64,000 nt of DNA from Legionella lytica (GTDB lineage: Bacteria > Pseudomonadota > Gammaproteobacteria > Legionellales > Legionellaceae). Under the pieces are notes generated by a model. The model had not been told where the DNA came from and did not search any database. It saw only the letters and a list, made by a program, of their open reading frames with translations. Position numbers and translations under genes: made by a program. Location of the stretch: contig NZ_CP071527.1 of assembly GCF_023921225.1 (NCBI RefSeq), positions 1,578,501 through 1,642,500 of the forward strand. The letters are read 5' to 3'. This document shows, piece after piece, positions 28,152 to 38,028 of the stretch; position 1 is the first letter of the stretch; each line of letters starts with the position of its first letter.

Positions 28152-28895
28152 TTAGTCCTGAGGTTGAGGTTGATTATTAAACCAGATTAAGGTGCCTATT
28201 CTACCTGTTTGAGAGGTTTTTCGATAGGAAAACAACTCATTTTCTGACTCAAAAGTGCATAATTCGGACTGATATACCGCATTTATACCTTGTGAGTTCA
28301 GCACCATTTCCGCAATTTTCGGCAAATTAGCCAGCCATTTTGAGTTAACTGGTTTAAATGCTTCTTTGCTAAAAGGATATTTCGTAGTGAAGGTTTGGTA
28401 TACCTCATCGCCCACTTCATAACATTTTTGGCAAATTGCGGGTCCTATCCATGCGAGCAGGTCAGAAGCTTTGCTGTGCATTTTGGCAAGCGTATTTTCT
28501 ACGATCCCATTTACTAAGCCTTTCCAACCTGCGTGAATGGCGGCAATTTCATTGCCTTGTACATTGCATAGAGTAATGGGTAAACAATCTGCGGTAAGAA
28601 TTACGAGCGGATGTTTACTTGAACGAGTTACTGAGGCATCTGCCTCACGATTTACATCTTCTTCTACCAGCACACAACGAGTACTGTGTGTCTGACGTAG
28701 CCATTGAGGTTCACCAGGTAAATGCAGTAACTCAACCAGTTGTTGGCGGTTTTGCAAAACATGCTGATCATCATCTCCAATTCCTAATCCCAAGTTATTG
28801 GAGTTATAAGGGGGCAAGCTATATCCCGATAGACGAGTTGTACTCAGCGCGGTGATATTTTTAGGCGCTGGCCAACAGGCTAAATTAGTCTTCAT
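28152..28895 (-). CDS. pgeF: Peptidoglycan editing factor PgeF (YfiH/laccase-domain family)
   Basis: Cytoplasmic DUF152/YfiH protein of 247 aa. In E. coli, PgeF removes wrongly incorporated L-Ser from peptidoglycan precursors; homologues were earlier called multicopper polyphenol oxidases. Conserved metal-binding motifs are present: LRQTHST, ILTADCLPI, IHAGWKG and the CY pair in QKCYEVG. The ATG at 28895 gives MKTNLACWPAPKN, the usual N-terminus, and overlaps rluD by 11 bases. A longer form from 28934 would run further into rluD and add a hydrophobic stretch without family support. Confidence 0.9.
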   Translation of the reverse strand: MKTNLACWPAPKNITALSTTRLSGYSLPPYNSNNLGLGIGDDDQHVLQNRQQLVELLHLPGEPQWLRQTHSTRCVLVEEDVNREADASVTRSSKHPLVILTADCLPITLCNVQGNEIAAIHAGWKGLVNGIVENTLAKMHSKASDLLAWIGPAICQKCYEVGDEVYQTFTTKYPFSKEAFKPVNSKWLANLPKIAEMVLNSQGINAVYQSELCTFESENELFSYRKTSQTGRIGTLIWFNNQPQPQD

Positions 28896-29850
28896 AATGC
28901 GCATCCAATGTGTTAAGAAGATATTGAAAATCATCAGGTAAAGGCGCTGTAAATGTCAACTCCTCATCCGTTTTTGGATGGAAAAAAGAAAGGCTACATG
29001 CGTGTAGGGCTTGTCTTTTAAATTCCTGAATGAGTGTTCGAAGCTCAGATGATGCCTGGGTAGGGACTTTCATGCGACCGCCATAAAGTTGATCGCCAAC
29101 AACTGGATGATTAATGTGTGCCAAATGAACGCGAATTTGATGCGTACGCCCAGTCATTAATTTAACATCCAGTAGAGTAAAGTCTTGGTATTGCTTGTTG
29201 ATTGAATAATGAGTAATTGCCTCGCGCCCATATTCTTGCACTGTCATTTTCAAGCGGTTACGCGGGTGACGTCCAAAACCTGTCTCAATGGTTCCCCCTG
29301 AAATAAGATGGCCTTGCACTAAGGTAATGTAGTGGCGTTGAATTTCTCGTGCCTGCATTTGCCTTATCAGGGAAGTATGTGCGGTTAAGCTTTTGGCTAC
29401 CACTAATAAGCCCGTGGTATCTTTATCCAAGCGATGAATAATCCCGGCTCTGGGTAAATGATGTTGAGCAGGCTCATGATGTAATAAGGCATTAACCAAG
29501 GTATGTTCCCGATTTCCAGCGCCTGGATGTACCACCATATTGGCAGGTTTATTCAATACCAATAACTCATCGTCTTCAAAAACGATATTTAATGGAATTG
29601 CTTCAGGAGCACAAGACTCGAAACTGGTGTCAATTACATTTAGATCCACGTTAATTTCAATAAGATCACCATCCAAAGCCTTATCTTTAGGTTTGCAGGA
29701 CTTTTGATTCATGGTGATCGCACCGCTTTTTATCCAGTTACTGATTTGTGAGCGGGAATATTCGGGAAGCATATGCGCGAGCACACTATCTATGCGCTGA
29801 TTATGATGCTCGCGGGGAACGGTTAATTGTTTTTGAATATGTTCTATCAT
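28885..29850 (-). CDS. rluD: 23S rRNA pseudouridine(1911/1915/1917) synthase RluD
   Basis: Makes the three pseudouridines of helix 69 in 23S rRNA, important for ribosome assembly. An N-terminal S4 RNA-binding domain (about 15-75, RIDSVLAHMLPEYSRSQIS) is followed by the synthase domain with catalytic Asp in IIHRLDKDTTGLL and the GRTHQIRVHL motif. At 321 aa it has normal length. Its start overlaps the miaB stop by one base. The linkage rluD-pgeF is widely conserved, supporting both calls. Confidence 0.95.
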   Translation of the reverse strand: MIEHIQKQLTVPREHHNQRIDSVLAHMLPEYSRSQISNWIKSGAITMNQKSCKPKDKALDGDLIEINVDLNVIDTSFESCAPEAIPLNIVFEDDELLVLNKPANMVVHPGAGNREHTLVNALLHHEPAQHHLPRAGIIHRLDKDTTGLLVVAKSLTAHTSLIRQMQAREIQRHYITLVQGHLISGGTIETGFGRHPRNRLKMTVQEYGREAITHYSINKQYQDFTLLDVKLMTGRTHQIRVHLAHINHPVVGDQLYGGRMKVPTQASSELRTLIQEFKRQALHACSLSFFHPKTDEELTFTAPLPDDFQYLLNTLDAHYED

Positions 29851-31193
29851 TAGGATGTGTGAGCCTCAACTTCAACGAGTCGTCCACGTAATGAGTTAGG
29901 TAATGCCTCATTAATATGAACATTAACAAATTGGCCGATTAAATGAGCGGGGCCATCAAAATTTACTACACGATTGCATTCAGTACGACCAGAAAGTTGT
30001 TGGCTGTCTCTTTTAGCATGTCCAGTAACTAATATTCTTTGCGTACTATCAATCATTGATTGGCTATAACGAGACGATTGGAGCAACAATCGATTTTGTA
30101 GAATTTGTAGTCGTTGTTTTTTGACTTCGAGTGGGGTGTCATCAGGTAAATTAGCTGCTGGTGTTCCTGGTCTTGGGCTATAAATAAAGCTAAAGGAAAT
30201 ATCAAAGCCGATTTCATGCACTAAATCCATAGTCGCCTGGAAGTCTTTATCTGTTTCTCCAGGGAAACCCACGATAATATCAGTAGACAAGCGAATGTCA
30301 GGACGTACTTTACGTAGTTTTCTGATTTTCGATTTAAATTCTAATGCGGTATAACCTCGTTTCATCAGGCCTAAAATACGATCAGAACCACTTTGTATTG
30401 GTAAATGTAAGTGATTTGCCAATTCAGGAACTTCGGCATAGGCATTAATTAAATTATCTGAGAATGCTAATGGATGAGAGGTGGTGAAACGAATTCTGCC
30501 AATTCCATCAATTGCCGCAATATAATGAATTAGAAGCGCTAAATCAGCGATGTCACCATTTTCCATTTTGCCACGATAGTCATTAACGTTTTGCCCAAGT
30601 AAGTTGATTTCTCTTACTCCTTGGGTTGCTAAATGGTAGCACTCAGCCAATACATCATCAAAAGGACGGCTGATTTCTTCACCACGAGTATAGGGGACTA
30701 CACAGAAGCTGCAGTATTTGCTGCATCCTTCCATAATGGATACGAAGGCAGTAGGTCCTTCTGCTCTTGGCGCGGGTAAATGGTCAAATTTCTCAATTTC
30801 CGGAAAGCTAATATCAACAACAGGCTTTTTCTTTTCAATACGCTCATTTAGCATGGCGGGAAGACGATGTAATGTTTGTGGGCCAAAAACGAGGTCCACA
30901 AAGGGGGCTCTTTTAACAATATCAGAGCCTTCCTGGCTGGCAACACAGCCGCCAACGCCAATTACCACATGGGGGTTTTTAGCTTTATAATCACGCCATT
31001 GCCCGAGTTGAGAAAATACTTTTTCTTGCGCCTTTTCACGAATAGAACAGGTATTAAGTAATATTACATCAGCTTCTTCAACTTGATCTGTTTTCTCCAG
31101 ACCATGAGATTCCCGCAATACCTCTGCCATCTTTGTTGAATCGTATTCATTCATTTGGCAGCCATTCGTTTTAATGTACAGTTTTTTAGCCAT
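29850..31193 (-). CDS. miaB: tRNA-2-methylthio-N6-isopentenyladenosine synthase MiaB
   Basis: Radical-SAM methylthiotransferase that converts i6A37 to ms2i6A37 in tRNAs reading UNN codons. The N-terminal [4Fe-4S] cluster cysteines are C12, C49 and C83. The radical-SAM CxxxCxxC is C157, C161 and C164 (GCSKYCSFC), the same numbering as in E. coli. A C-terminal TRAM domain occupies about 375-440. It heads the miaB-rluD-pgeF-degP operon. Confidence 0.97.
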   Translation of the reverse strand: MAKKLYIKTNGCQMNEYDSTKMAEVLRESHGLEKTDQVEEADVILLNTCSIREKAQEKVFSQLGQWRDYKAKNPHVVIGVGGCVASQEGSDIVKRAPFVDLVFGPQTLHRLPAMLNERIEKKKPVVDISFPEIEKFDHLPAPRAEGPTAFVSIMEGCSKYCSFCVVPYTRGEEISRPFDDVLAECYHLATQGVREINLLGQNVNDYRGKMENGDIADLALLIHYIAAIDGIGRIRFTTSHPLAFSDNLINAYAEVPELANHLHLPIQSGSDRILGLMKRGYTALEFKSKIRKLRKVRPDIRLSTDIIVGFPGETDKDFQATMDLVHEIGFDISFSFIYSPRPGTPAANLPDDTPLEVKKQRLQILQNRLLLQSSRYSQSMIDSTQRILVTGHAKRDSQQLSGRTECNRVVNFDGPAHLIGQFVNVHINEALPNSLRGRLVEVEAHTS

Positions 31194-31343
31194 ATTAAAA
31201 ATCTACTTTTAAAGATAATGCAGGCTTGTTGCGTGCCGATTAAACCTACATTGAGATCACAATTTGTGTGTATTATACCCAAGAAACTTCAAAATGCCAT
31301 TTTTGTGAGTAACTTCATGGATTATGATGTGAATTTAGAGTGA

Positions 31344-31416
31344 TAGCCTTGATGCAGCTCAACCAATGGGGTGTCTGGTACAACCAAGCCTTGATTACTG
31401 CGCTGCATCAAGGCTA
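31344..31416. repeat. GTAG-type palindromic element downstream of the MFS gene
   Basis: Perfect 15-bp arms, TAGCCTTGATGCAGC and GCTGCATCAAGGCTA, enclose 43 bp. The right end alone, read on the minus strand, forms a smaller hairpin: GTAGCCTTGAT, a GCAGCGCAGTA loop, then ATCAAGGCT. That is the layout of widely scattered bacterial REP-like sequences. It lies in the 239-bp gap between the MFS gene and miaB. Confidence 0.75.
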
Positions 31417-31432
31417 CTGGTTTGAGACGTGT

Positions 31433-32728
31433 TTAATTTACGCTTTGACAATAAGTTTCTTTTATTTTAGGCAAAATAAGTAAGGCGATAAACATACCTA
31501 ATGGGAGAATTGCTAATCCAGTATGATAGGCCTCCATGGGATATACTCTGACAGTACCATTTAATTCCCCGGTCCATAATCTGTCAAGGATATAGCCGAT
31601 AAGTGGTTGAGCTAGAGCAATACCTATCATATTCATCATGTTCATAAAACTTAAACCGGTCGCAACGTATTTTTTATTACACAACTCTTTAACTACAGTA
31701 AATGCGGGTAAAAAGCCTGCAGAAAATATACCAAAGAAAAACAGGAAAAATTGCATTAAAAAAGAGGTGGTGATCGGAGCAAAGATAAAAAATGATGAGC
31801 AGAATAGGGCGCCGACACAGCCTATGTACATTGGTGGTTTGCGTAGACCAATGCGGTTGGAAAATATTCCCCATAATGGGCTCGCAATAGCCCAACCAAC
31901 AAATACTAAGGAAATATAATTAGCGGCTGTTTCTTTACTAATTGCCATTTTTGCCATAAGGAATGGAACACCCCAAAGCCCACAAAATACGGGAGTTGCC
32001 ATATACATTAGTCCGCCATAACAGGCGACCAACCAAATTTGTTTGTTTTTCATCAAGGCAATTAAGCTGGGTATTAAATGCTCTTCTTCCTCTAGGGGAT
32101 GATGATGTACTGCAGGCTGATAGTTTTTGGGTGCATCTTTAGCGATAATAAAAATCAATACGGCGAGAACAAGGCCAATGTAGCCCATAATCATCATGCT
32201 TTTGCGCCAGCCAAAAGCTTCAATAAGCAGAGCTAAGGGTGTTTCACCACCAATGGCACCAAGCATTCCAAGGGTAACCATTAAGCCGGTTAATAGTGCA
32301 AAGCGATGTGCAGGGAACCAGTTTGCTGCTAATTTCATGGTTCCTACTGCGGCAAAAGCAGAACCAAAGCCAATCATTAATCGGGCAATGCACGCCATGA
32401 AAAAGTTATCAGTCATTCCAAAGGCAATGGTACTCCCCGCACAAACAATAGTTGCCAGGGTCAAAAGACGATGGGGCCCAAAATAATCCATTAACACACC
32501 ACCAGGGAGCTGCATTGCCGCATAAGAGTAGAAATAGACTCCTGATAAAATACCTAGCGTTTGCCCTGTAACAGCAAAATCCCGCATTAACTCATTACTC
32601 ATCACACTGGGGGATACTTGGAGAAGACATTCATAAAAATAGAACAAACAAGCTAATCCCCATACGATCCATGACATAATGGAACCTTTGCCAGAATTTT
32701 CTAGCGATTGTGTATTGTAATGTGCCAT
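31433..32728 (-). CDS. Major facilitator superfamily transporter
   Basis: Inner-membrane transporter of about 431 aa with 12 predicted helices. A typical MFS loop 2-3 signature is seen (GVLMDYFGPHRLL), and the long central cytoplasmic loop is His/Glu-rich (HHHPLEEEEH). The substrate is not evident. Related proteins are numerous in Legionella and Coxiella (e.g. the Pht-type family), but I cannot place it in one. The ATG at 32728 (MAHYNTQS) is preferred; a TTG 39 bases further upstream adds 13 residues. It is flanked by a palindromic repeat downstream. Confidence 0.85.
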   Translation of the reverse strand: MAHYNTQSLENSGKGSIMSWIVWGLACLFYFYECLLQVSPSVMSNELMRDFAVTGQTLGILSGVYFYSYAAMQLPGGVLMDYFGPHRLLTLATIVCAGSTIAFGMTDNFFMACIARLMIGFGSAFAAVGTMKLAANWFPAHRFALLTGLMVTLGMLGAIGGETPLALLIEAFGWRKSMMIMGYIGLVLAVLIFIIAKDAPKNYQPAVHHHPLEEEEHLIPSLIALMKNKQIWLVACYGGLMYMATPVFCGLWGVPFLMAKMAISKETAANYISLVFVGWAIASPLWGIFSNRIGLRKPPMYIGCVGALFCSSFFIFAPITTSFLMQFFLFFFGIFSAGFLPAFTVVKELCNKKYVATGLSFMNMMNMIGIALAQPLIGYILDRLWTGELNGTVRVYPMEAYHTGLAILPLGMFIALLILPKIKETYCQSVN

Positions 32729-32856
32729 TAGTGTTTCATTCTCCAGATTCGTCCAATCAAAAGCCAACCGCTAAAAATAACACATTAATATCAAATACAT
32801 CAAATAAAATATCAGCCTGTGTAATAGAAGCCCATATTTTATGCTCAGCAAGCACC

Positions 32857-33591
32857 TTATCTATCGTTTGCATCATTCGGAGCATCTATTACCACTCTGG
32901 TTCCTTGCATGCCCCCACCTGGTAAATCCACAAACTCTTCATTAAGCCAGCGTGCATCTTCAGTAAACATGCGTACACAACCATGGCTTGCTCTAAAGCC
33001 TGGAACATCATCGCTACCATGTAATGCATAACCACGGAAAAAGTGCATGCAGTAAGGCATTAAAGCGCCACCGCTTTCACCATAAGATCGTTGTGGGAAT
33101 ACCGTAGAGACACAATCTATATCTTGCTTGCGAATAATACGAAATGAGCCAGTAGGTGTAGTGCATCCACCACGTACTCCAGGGCATTTACTAAGTCCAG
33201 ATGAAATAGGCCCCCACCAAAGAAGTTCCCCATCGACATCATAGGCTGCCCAGGCTAATTTTTTTTGACTCACGTAAATCGTTTTCTCACCTGTAGATTC
33301 TATATAACGAGGGAATGGGGATACATCATAAATTGTGAGGCGATCGATGTTTTTGGGAACCGCAATGGTCATTCCTGCACGCAAGGATATGTTCATGCGA
33401 TTAATCCGGCGCACCATATCGCGCTCTTCTGGATTAGGAAAGAGTTGATCCCAACTTTCTCCTTTTTTAATTTTAATACAGAGGTAATCTGATGAAGCAC
33501 ATAAGCTTTCTCCATAACGTGTGGCGGCTAGGGCACATGGGCTAATCAACATAAAGTATACTGAAATCAAGATTGATATCATAATTTTCAT
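32857..33591 (-). CDS. L,D-transpeptidase (YkuD/ErfK family)
   Basis: Exported 244-aa enzyme. Signal peptide about 1-22 (YFMLISPCALAA). A LysM-like region follows (IKKGESWDQLF to MTIAVPKN, about 41-80), then the YkuD catalytic domain with TPTGSF and the nucleophile motif H203-G-C205 (ASHGCVRM). Such enzymes form 3-3 peptidoglycan cross-links or attach outer-membrane proteins to the wall. The extra cysteines (CPGVRGGC, DIDCVS, MPYCMHF) suggest a disulfide. It appears monocistronic, transcribed away from the flagellar genes' end. Confidence 0.9.
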   Translation of the reverse strand: MKIMISILISVYFMLISPCALAATRYGESLCASSDYLCIKIKKGESWDQLFPNPEERDMVRRINRMNISLRAGMTIAVPKNIDRLTIYDVSPFPRYIESTGEKTIYVSQKKLAWAAYDVDGELLWWGPISSGLSKCPGVRGGCTTPTGSFRIIRKQDIDCVSTVFPQRSYGESGGALMPYCMHFFRGYALHGSDDVPGFRASHGCVRMFTEDARWLNEEFVDLPGGGMQGTRVVIDAPNDANDR

Positions 33592-33683
33592 GGCATGATC
33601 TCAATTTGTGGGGCTTATATTATCCTTAGCGGCATGTTGCTGAATAACTTTATAAAAATTTTGCAGTGGATTTTTCGGGGGAG

Positions 33684-33711
33684 CCCGTATTAGGTGAAGT
33701 TGTAATACGGG
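33684..33711. repeat. CCCGTATTA-type palindrome downstream of fliS
   Basis: CCCGTATTA, centre GGTGAAGTTG, TAATACGGG; 9-bp perfect arms preceded by GGAG. It lies 30 bp downstream of the fliS stop and may end the flaG-fliD-fliS transcript. Confidence 0.8.
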
Positions 33712-33740
33712 TGGCACATAATTTACGTTTATTAGTAAGT

Positions 33741-34148
33741 TTAATTTGTTGTTTCTGATGATTTGGGAGAAATTTCTTTCCAAGCTTCATGTATTTCTCG
33801 TAGTAATTCAGTCGATTTAGCCAATAAGTCTTTATCATTATGCAGGTTAGCTTTTAAAAGTAATATTTCTATGTGCTCATAAATTTGGAGTAGGTTAGCT
33901 GCTATTTCGCCACCTTCTTCCTGATTTAGACAAGTTTTTAAACCGGCAACAATACCCAACGCTTTGCTTATGTGCTCGCCTTTTTCGCGGATTTGTTTGC
34001 GTTCTATACTTCCTTGCGCTGCAGCAATATGATTACGTGCGCCTTGTAAGAGTAAGTTGATTAACTCATGAGGATCTGCTGCCGCGACTCGAGTTTTTAA
34101 CTCAATAGATTTATATTGCTCTGCTGCTTTGTTATATGGGTTTTTCAT
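33741..34148 (-). CDS. fliS: Flagellar export chaperone FliS
   Basis: Small cytoplasmic helical protein (135 aa) that binds flagellin and keeps it unpolymerised before export. The N-terminus KNPYNKAAEQYKSIELKTRV and the segment ADPHELINLLLQGARNHI (usual xPxELIxMLYxGAI) are diagnostic. It is the last gene of the leftward set flaA-flaG-fliD-fliS, separated from fliD by 71 bp. Expression with the late flagellar genes is expected. Confidence 0.94.
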   Translation of the reverse strand: MKNPYNKAAEQYKSIELKTRVAAADPHELINLLLQGARNHIAAAQGSIERKQIREKGEHISKALGIVAGLKTCLNQEEGGEIAANLLQIYEHIEILLLKANLHNDKDLLAKSTELLREIHEAWKEISPKSSETTN

Positions 34149-34219
34149 GAATTAAACCTCTTAAGTCTGTATGTAAGTTGGCCAACTTAATTTTAGAGCT
34201 GGCCAATTGTTTTATAGAA

Positions 34220-35860
34220 TTAATCTTTAGTTTTTAATTTGGGTAAATTAGCCAGAACTTGACTAAGCATCCCGCTTGTATCTTGTAGTTTTGAGATGAG
34301 TAGATCGACAGCATTCCATCGTTTTAGATATTTTTGCTCCAGCATCTTGCTTTTATCATCAATTCGTTGTTGCTGTTTATTTAACTGATTTACGTCTTTA
34401 TTTAATGCATCTGTTCGCTCTTCAAATTCACCTTTCTCACCGACATATCCATCAAGCATCTTATCTAGCAGGACTGCAACCCCATCATTAACAATGATTT
34501 GACCACGATCACCTGTACTACCGGCAAGCACGTTAATTGATAAAGTATTTAATTTCCCAGCTCCTGTCATGGTAATACCATCAGTAGATATTCCAGGAAG
34601 ATCACCAATACGTCCTGATAAATTCACGCCAGGAACAAAATCAGTTAAAAATACGTCATAACTTCCGGCAGCAACTTTAGTATCCATTGAGTTAATTTGA
34701 ATGTTGGGATCTGTTGCAGTGATGGATTTTGCAAATAAAGCACCGATGGCTTCAAAGTTTTCATTGAGGGCTGTTTTGAACGTATCTTGATCTAACTCCA
34801 GTGCACCACCTTTTTTAGTGGTAATACCGATGTCTGTAAGTGACTGAAAAGGGCTACCGCTTGGCGCAGTAAAACTGCTTATGAGGTGCTGCATGTTTTG
34901 CTTCAAACCTTTGATTTGGGAGTCACCCTGGAAAAATCCACTGGTTTGAGTCTCGGCGTCATATCCTATTGCGCTACCTAATAGCGTCATGCATTCGTTA
35001 TATTTTTTGATGAAGTCATTAATGCATGTTGTTAGATGCTCTTGGTTGTTTGAAACCGTTAAACTAATGTTTGAACCAGTGGTAACTTCTTTTAAGTTAA
35101 GTGTAATTCCTGAAAGCACATCTTTAAGTTGATTTGTACTTTGATTTATTGTCATACCATTAACGAGCACGACACTATTTTGTGCAGCTAAATTTTGTGT
35201 TAGTGATGTATTACTCGTTGTTGGATCATAATTCAAGGCAGTGATATCACTAGTAATTTGCATTGCATAGTTCTCTCCTGTTTCAGAAGAGGTAAGACTT
35301 AATCGAGCACCTAAGCTATCTTGTATGATACAAGCACTTACTCCCGCATCTGCTGCATTGATTGCATCACAAACTGCACGGAGGCTATCACTTCCTGGGG
35401 CGATGGTAATCGTTAATGGATTTACCTCTGAGTTTGCAGTAAACGTACTTAGATCACTGCTATAGGTGCCGAAATTAAAAGTAATCGTACCATCACCTAA
35501 AGAGGTAGCACTGTTTGCAAAATAAGCGCTGGAAAGGCTTTGGGATTGAGCAAGGGATTGCACTTGCACTTGGTATGTCCCCGGTTGAGCCTGAGTCGTA
35601 ATTGTTGCATCAAAATATTTAGAGTCGCTAATCGAGCTTTTCATTTTAGTGATTTGGCTCATGTTGGATAAGTTATTTAGCGTCGTTTTCAAATTAGCTA
35701 AAATGCTTTTAACTTGTCCAATCGCGGAAATCTCTGCATTGGCATAGGTTAATTTTTTATCATGGCGGGCTTGCGCACTTGCTATGTCCGCTTTAACCAT
35801 GGCATCCACCATGCCTTTAATATCGAGTCCAGATCCTATTCCAGGTGATGATAAGCCCAT
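34220..35860 (-). CDS. fliD: Flagellar filament cap protein FliD (hook-associated protein 2)
   Basis: Secreted capping protein at the filament tip that folds incoming flagellin. The N-terminal family region GLSSPGIGSGLDIKGMVDAM and a coiled-coil N-terminus are present. The C-terminal region (about 470-546) is helical with long coiled-coil potential (LNKDVNQLNKQQQRIDDKS). The central variable domains span about 100-460. At 546 aa it is within the range for the family. No Sec signal is present, as expected for the flagellar export route. Confidence 0.93.
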   Translation of the reverse strand: MGLSSPGIGSGLDIKGMVDAMVKADIASAQARHDKKLTYANAEISAIGQVKSILANLKTTLNNLSNMSQITKMKSSISDSKYFDATITTQAQPGTYQVQVQSLAQSQSLSSAYFANSATSLGDGTITFNFGTYSSDLSTFTANSEVNPLTITIAPGSDSLRAVCDAINAADAGVSACIIQDSLGARLSLTSSETGENYAMQITSDITALNYDPTTSNTSLTQNLAAQNSVVLVNGMTINQSTNQLKDVLSGITLNLKEVTTGSNISLTVSNNQEHLTTCINDFIKKYNECMTLLGSAIGYDAETQTSGFFQGDSQIKGLKQNMQHLISSFTAPSGSPFQSLTDIGITTKKGGALELDQDTFKTALNENFEAIGALFAKSITATDPNIQINSMDTKVAAGSYDVFLTDFVPGVNLSGRIGDLPGISTDGITMTGAGKLNTLSINVLAGSTGDRGQIIVNDGVAVLLDKMLDGYVGEKGEFEERTDALNKDVNQLNKQQQRIDDKSKMLEQKYLKRWNAVDLLISKLQDTSGMLSQVLANLPKLKTKD

Positions 35861-35918
35861 AATGTCCCTTATTATTATTCTTATATTCGTTTATTTATTC
35901 AAAAGCAGATCATTCGTT

Positions 35919-36200
35919 TTAAATCCGTTTATTGACGGATCCATTAACTATTTCATCAAGTAAACTTAATAAATGCAAGTATTCATCGGAAGGTATTTTA
36001 CGTAGTACTTTATCTGAAATTTTTAGGGTTACAATGCTTTGTAGTAAGCCAGTTACGTTATCAATAGTTTGCTTCACGTCAGTATCTAAATTCTCTGTGG
36101 AAGTAGAACTTTTTGTCATTGGTTTAATATTTTTGTCATTAAGCTTTACTAAATCAGCTTGTAGCATTTTATTTGTTGGGGGGATTGATTCAATTGTCAT
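35919..36200 (-). CDS. flaG: FlaG family protein
   Basis: Small 93-aa protein between flaA and fliD, the position of flaG in Legionella. The disordered, Lys/Ser/Thr-rich N-terminal half and the conserved C-terminal part (LKISDKVLRKIPSDEYLHLLSLLDEI, shortened here to its gist: ISDKVLRKIPSDEYL) fit FlaG, where residues after the predicted helix influence filament length. Its role is poorly understood in general. The sequence alone is weakly diagnostic; position is the main support. Confidence 0.8.
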   Translation of the reverse strand: MTIESIPPTNKMLQADLVKLNDKNIKPMTKSSTSTENLDTDVKQTIDNVTGLLQSIVTLKISDKVLRKIPSDEYLHLLSLLDEIVNGSVNKRI

Positions 36201-36255
36201 TTATTATTCCTATTCCCATAGCAATAGATATTTAGCTGTTAGGGTAATAAATAAA

Positions 36256-36285
36256 AATCGAAGTACAGTAGACTGTACTTCGATT
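36256..36285 (-). terminator. flaA terminator
   Basis: A perfect 14-bp stem (AATCGAAGTACAGT / ACTGTACTTCGATT) with a 2-nt AG centre lies 14 bp beyond the flaA stop. On the minus strand it is followed by TTTATTTATT. This explains strong monocistronic flagellin mRNA and separates flaA from flaG. Confidence 0.9.
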
Positions 36286-36298
36286 AAAATACCTACAA

Positions 36299-37705
36299 TT
36301 AGTTTAATAATGAAAGAACAGATTGTGGCATGCTGTTTGCTTGTGCCAACATTGCAGTTCCAGCTTGTTGCAGGATTTGGTTCTTAGTTAAATTTGCCAT
36401 TTCAGCTGCATAGTCAGTATCTTGGATACGGCTACGAGCAGCTTGAGTGTTATCAGAAATGTTTTCTAAGTTAGCAATAGTTGCTTCAAAGCGGTTTTCC
36501 ATAGCACCCATAGCAGCACGGTTAGCAGTAATGCTTGCTATTGCTGAGTCAATTCTTTGGATTGCTGTTGTTGCACCTGATTGAGTACTAATGTCCAGAG
36601 TATCAATACCGCTGGTATCAGTCATAATTGTACCGGAAGTAAATCCTAAGTCAGCAATAGTACCACCTAAGTAAATTACGTTGTTACCTGTCATTGTTAA
36701 TGTACCGGTTAACGCAGTACCAGATGTAAATGATCCTGCAGCTGTTAATGGAGTATCTCCAGTTTCAGTCACAGTAATATCACGGCCATCAGCAGCAGCT
36801 AAAGTAACGATAGTACCAGTTGCGTCTAATGAAGATACCACACCAGTTTGTGATGATTGGCTGTTGATCAAATCATTCAATGTAGTTGCAGTTAAAGCAG
36901 TATCATCACCATCAAATATGGTTATGCCGTTGATGTCTAAAGCATAAGCACCACCAGCAAAAGCGAGGGCACCAGTAGTACCTGATGTTTGTGCAGTAAC
37001 TGATAAGCCATTAACGTTTGCTGCATTGATTGCTGCTGCTTTCGCGAATGCAGAACCAGCGCCTTGACCTGCAATGCTGGTAGCATAAAGTGCAGAAGAA
37101 GCAATCGTTTTAGTTCCAGGAGTACCTGCCATACCAATTGTGATATCAGTAGCAGTAGCTGTAGTTACGTTAGTACCAGTAGCTTGTGCCAGGAAGCCTA
37201 TAGAACTAGCTGAAATACTATCAATTCCAAAAGAAGTAGTTTGGTTTGCGTTAGCACCTACTTGGAATGTTGTACTTGAGAATGCACCGTTAATAATGCT
37301 TTGACCGTTGAATTGCGTGTCGTTTGCAATATCATTAATCTGGCTAATCAACTGACTGACTTCATCTTGTAATGCCAAACGGTCAGCAGAATTGTTAGTA
37401 CCGTTTGCTGCTTGTACAGACAATTCACGCATTTTTTGTAAGTTGTCAATAGCTGAACCCATACCGCCTTCAGCAATACGCGCAAGAGAAATCGCATCGC
37501 TAGAGTTTTGAGCTGCTTTATTCACACCATTAATTTGAGCTGTCATTAATGTAGAAATTGCAAGACCTGCAGCGTCATCTTTTGCACTATTGATTTTTAA
37601 GCCAGATGAAAGTCTTTGAATTGCTGTAGACATTGCATCACTGCTTTTTGATAAGTTACGTTGTGCTAATAGCGACGATACGTTGGTATTAATAACTTGA
37701 GCCAT
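36299..37705 (-). CDS. flaA: Flagellin
   Basis: Structural protein of the flagellar filament, 468 aa. The conserved N-terminal D0/D1 region (MAQVINTNVSSLLAQRNL, SSGLKINSAKDDAAG) and C-terminal D1/D0 region (ANRAAMGAMENRFEATIANL, AQANSMPQSVLSLLN) flank a Gly/Thr/Ala-rich variable centre (about 150-370). In L. pneumophila the C-terminal D0 leucines are what the NAIP5/NLRC4 sensor detects; here they are kept (VLSLLN). A perfect FliA promoter precedes it and a strong terminator follows. AGGAG is placed properly before the ATG (GAGGAGACTAT). Confidence 0.97.
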   Translation of the reverse strand: MAQVINTNVSSLLAQRNLSKSSDAMSTAIQRLSSGLKINSAKDDAAGLAISTLMTAQINGVNKAAQNSSDAISLARIAEGGMGSAIDNLQKMRELSVQAANGTNNSADRLALQDEVSQLISQINDIANDTQFNGQSIINGAFSSTTFQVGANANQTTSFGIDSISASSIGFLAQATGTNVTTATATDITIGMAGTPGTKTIASSALYATSIAGQGAGSAFAKAAAINAANVNGLSVTAQTSGTTGALAFAGGAYALDINGITIFDGDDTALTATTLNDLINSQSSQTGVVSSLDATGTIVTLAAADGRDITVTETGDTPLTAAGSFTSGTALTGTLTMTGNNVIYLGGTIADLGFTSGTIMTDTSGIDTLDISTQSGATTAIQRIDSAIASITANRAAMGAMENRFEATIANLENISDNTQAARSRIQDTDYAAEMANLTKNQILQQAGTAMLAQANSMPQSVLSLLN

Positions 37706-37804
37706 ATTTATAGTCTCCTCAGACTTGATCCCTGTTTGGGATTTTATTTCCGTTTAGTAATCAAGAATTTCATTTTTAATATGAGCTTCCTGTTCCCAAA
37801 ATGT

Positions 37805-37831
37805 TTATCGGCGATGATGTAAAAAACTTTA
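37805..37831 (-). promoter_or_regulatory. FliA (sigma-28) promoter of flaA
   Basis: On the minus strand it reads TAAA, 15 bases, GCCGATAA, an exact match to the sigma-28 consensus and spacing. It lies 100 bp upstream of the flaA start, leaving a leader of roughly 90 nt. Confidence 0.95.
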
Positions 37832-38014
37832 GGAAAAAAATGGAAATTTTTTAAAAAAAATAAAAAAAATGATTAATAAAATGAATATGTTGCGTTGGTG
37901 CTCTTTATTTGGTCTCCCTGAAAATATTAATAATAAATCGTTTACTTTGATAGGGGATTATGGTATTGAGGCTAATGTTTAACTGGATACGATTTCAGAA
38001 TATTTTTTTATGTG

Positions 38015-38020
38015 TATAAT
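38015..38020 (+). promoter_or_regulatory. Candidate -10 element for accD
   Basis: TATAAT preceded by TATGTG. The corresponding -35 region (around 37992-37998) is weak. If used, transcription would start just before the hairpin at 38029. A second TATAAT (38051-38056) lies inside that hairpin's loop and is an alternative. Confidence 0.4.
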
Positions 38021-38028
38021 GCTAGCGA

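Noticed and set aside
31638..32486. Plus-strand frames opposite the MFS transporter gene
   Set aside because: They are antisense shadows of membrane-helix codons without ribosome-binding sites.
37900..37960. PmrA-binding direct repeats upstream of flaA (TTAATATT-like stretch)
   Set aside because: Only one approximate half-site is visible; the two-repeat spacing expected for PmrA is absent.
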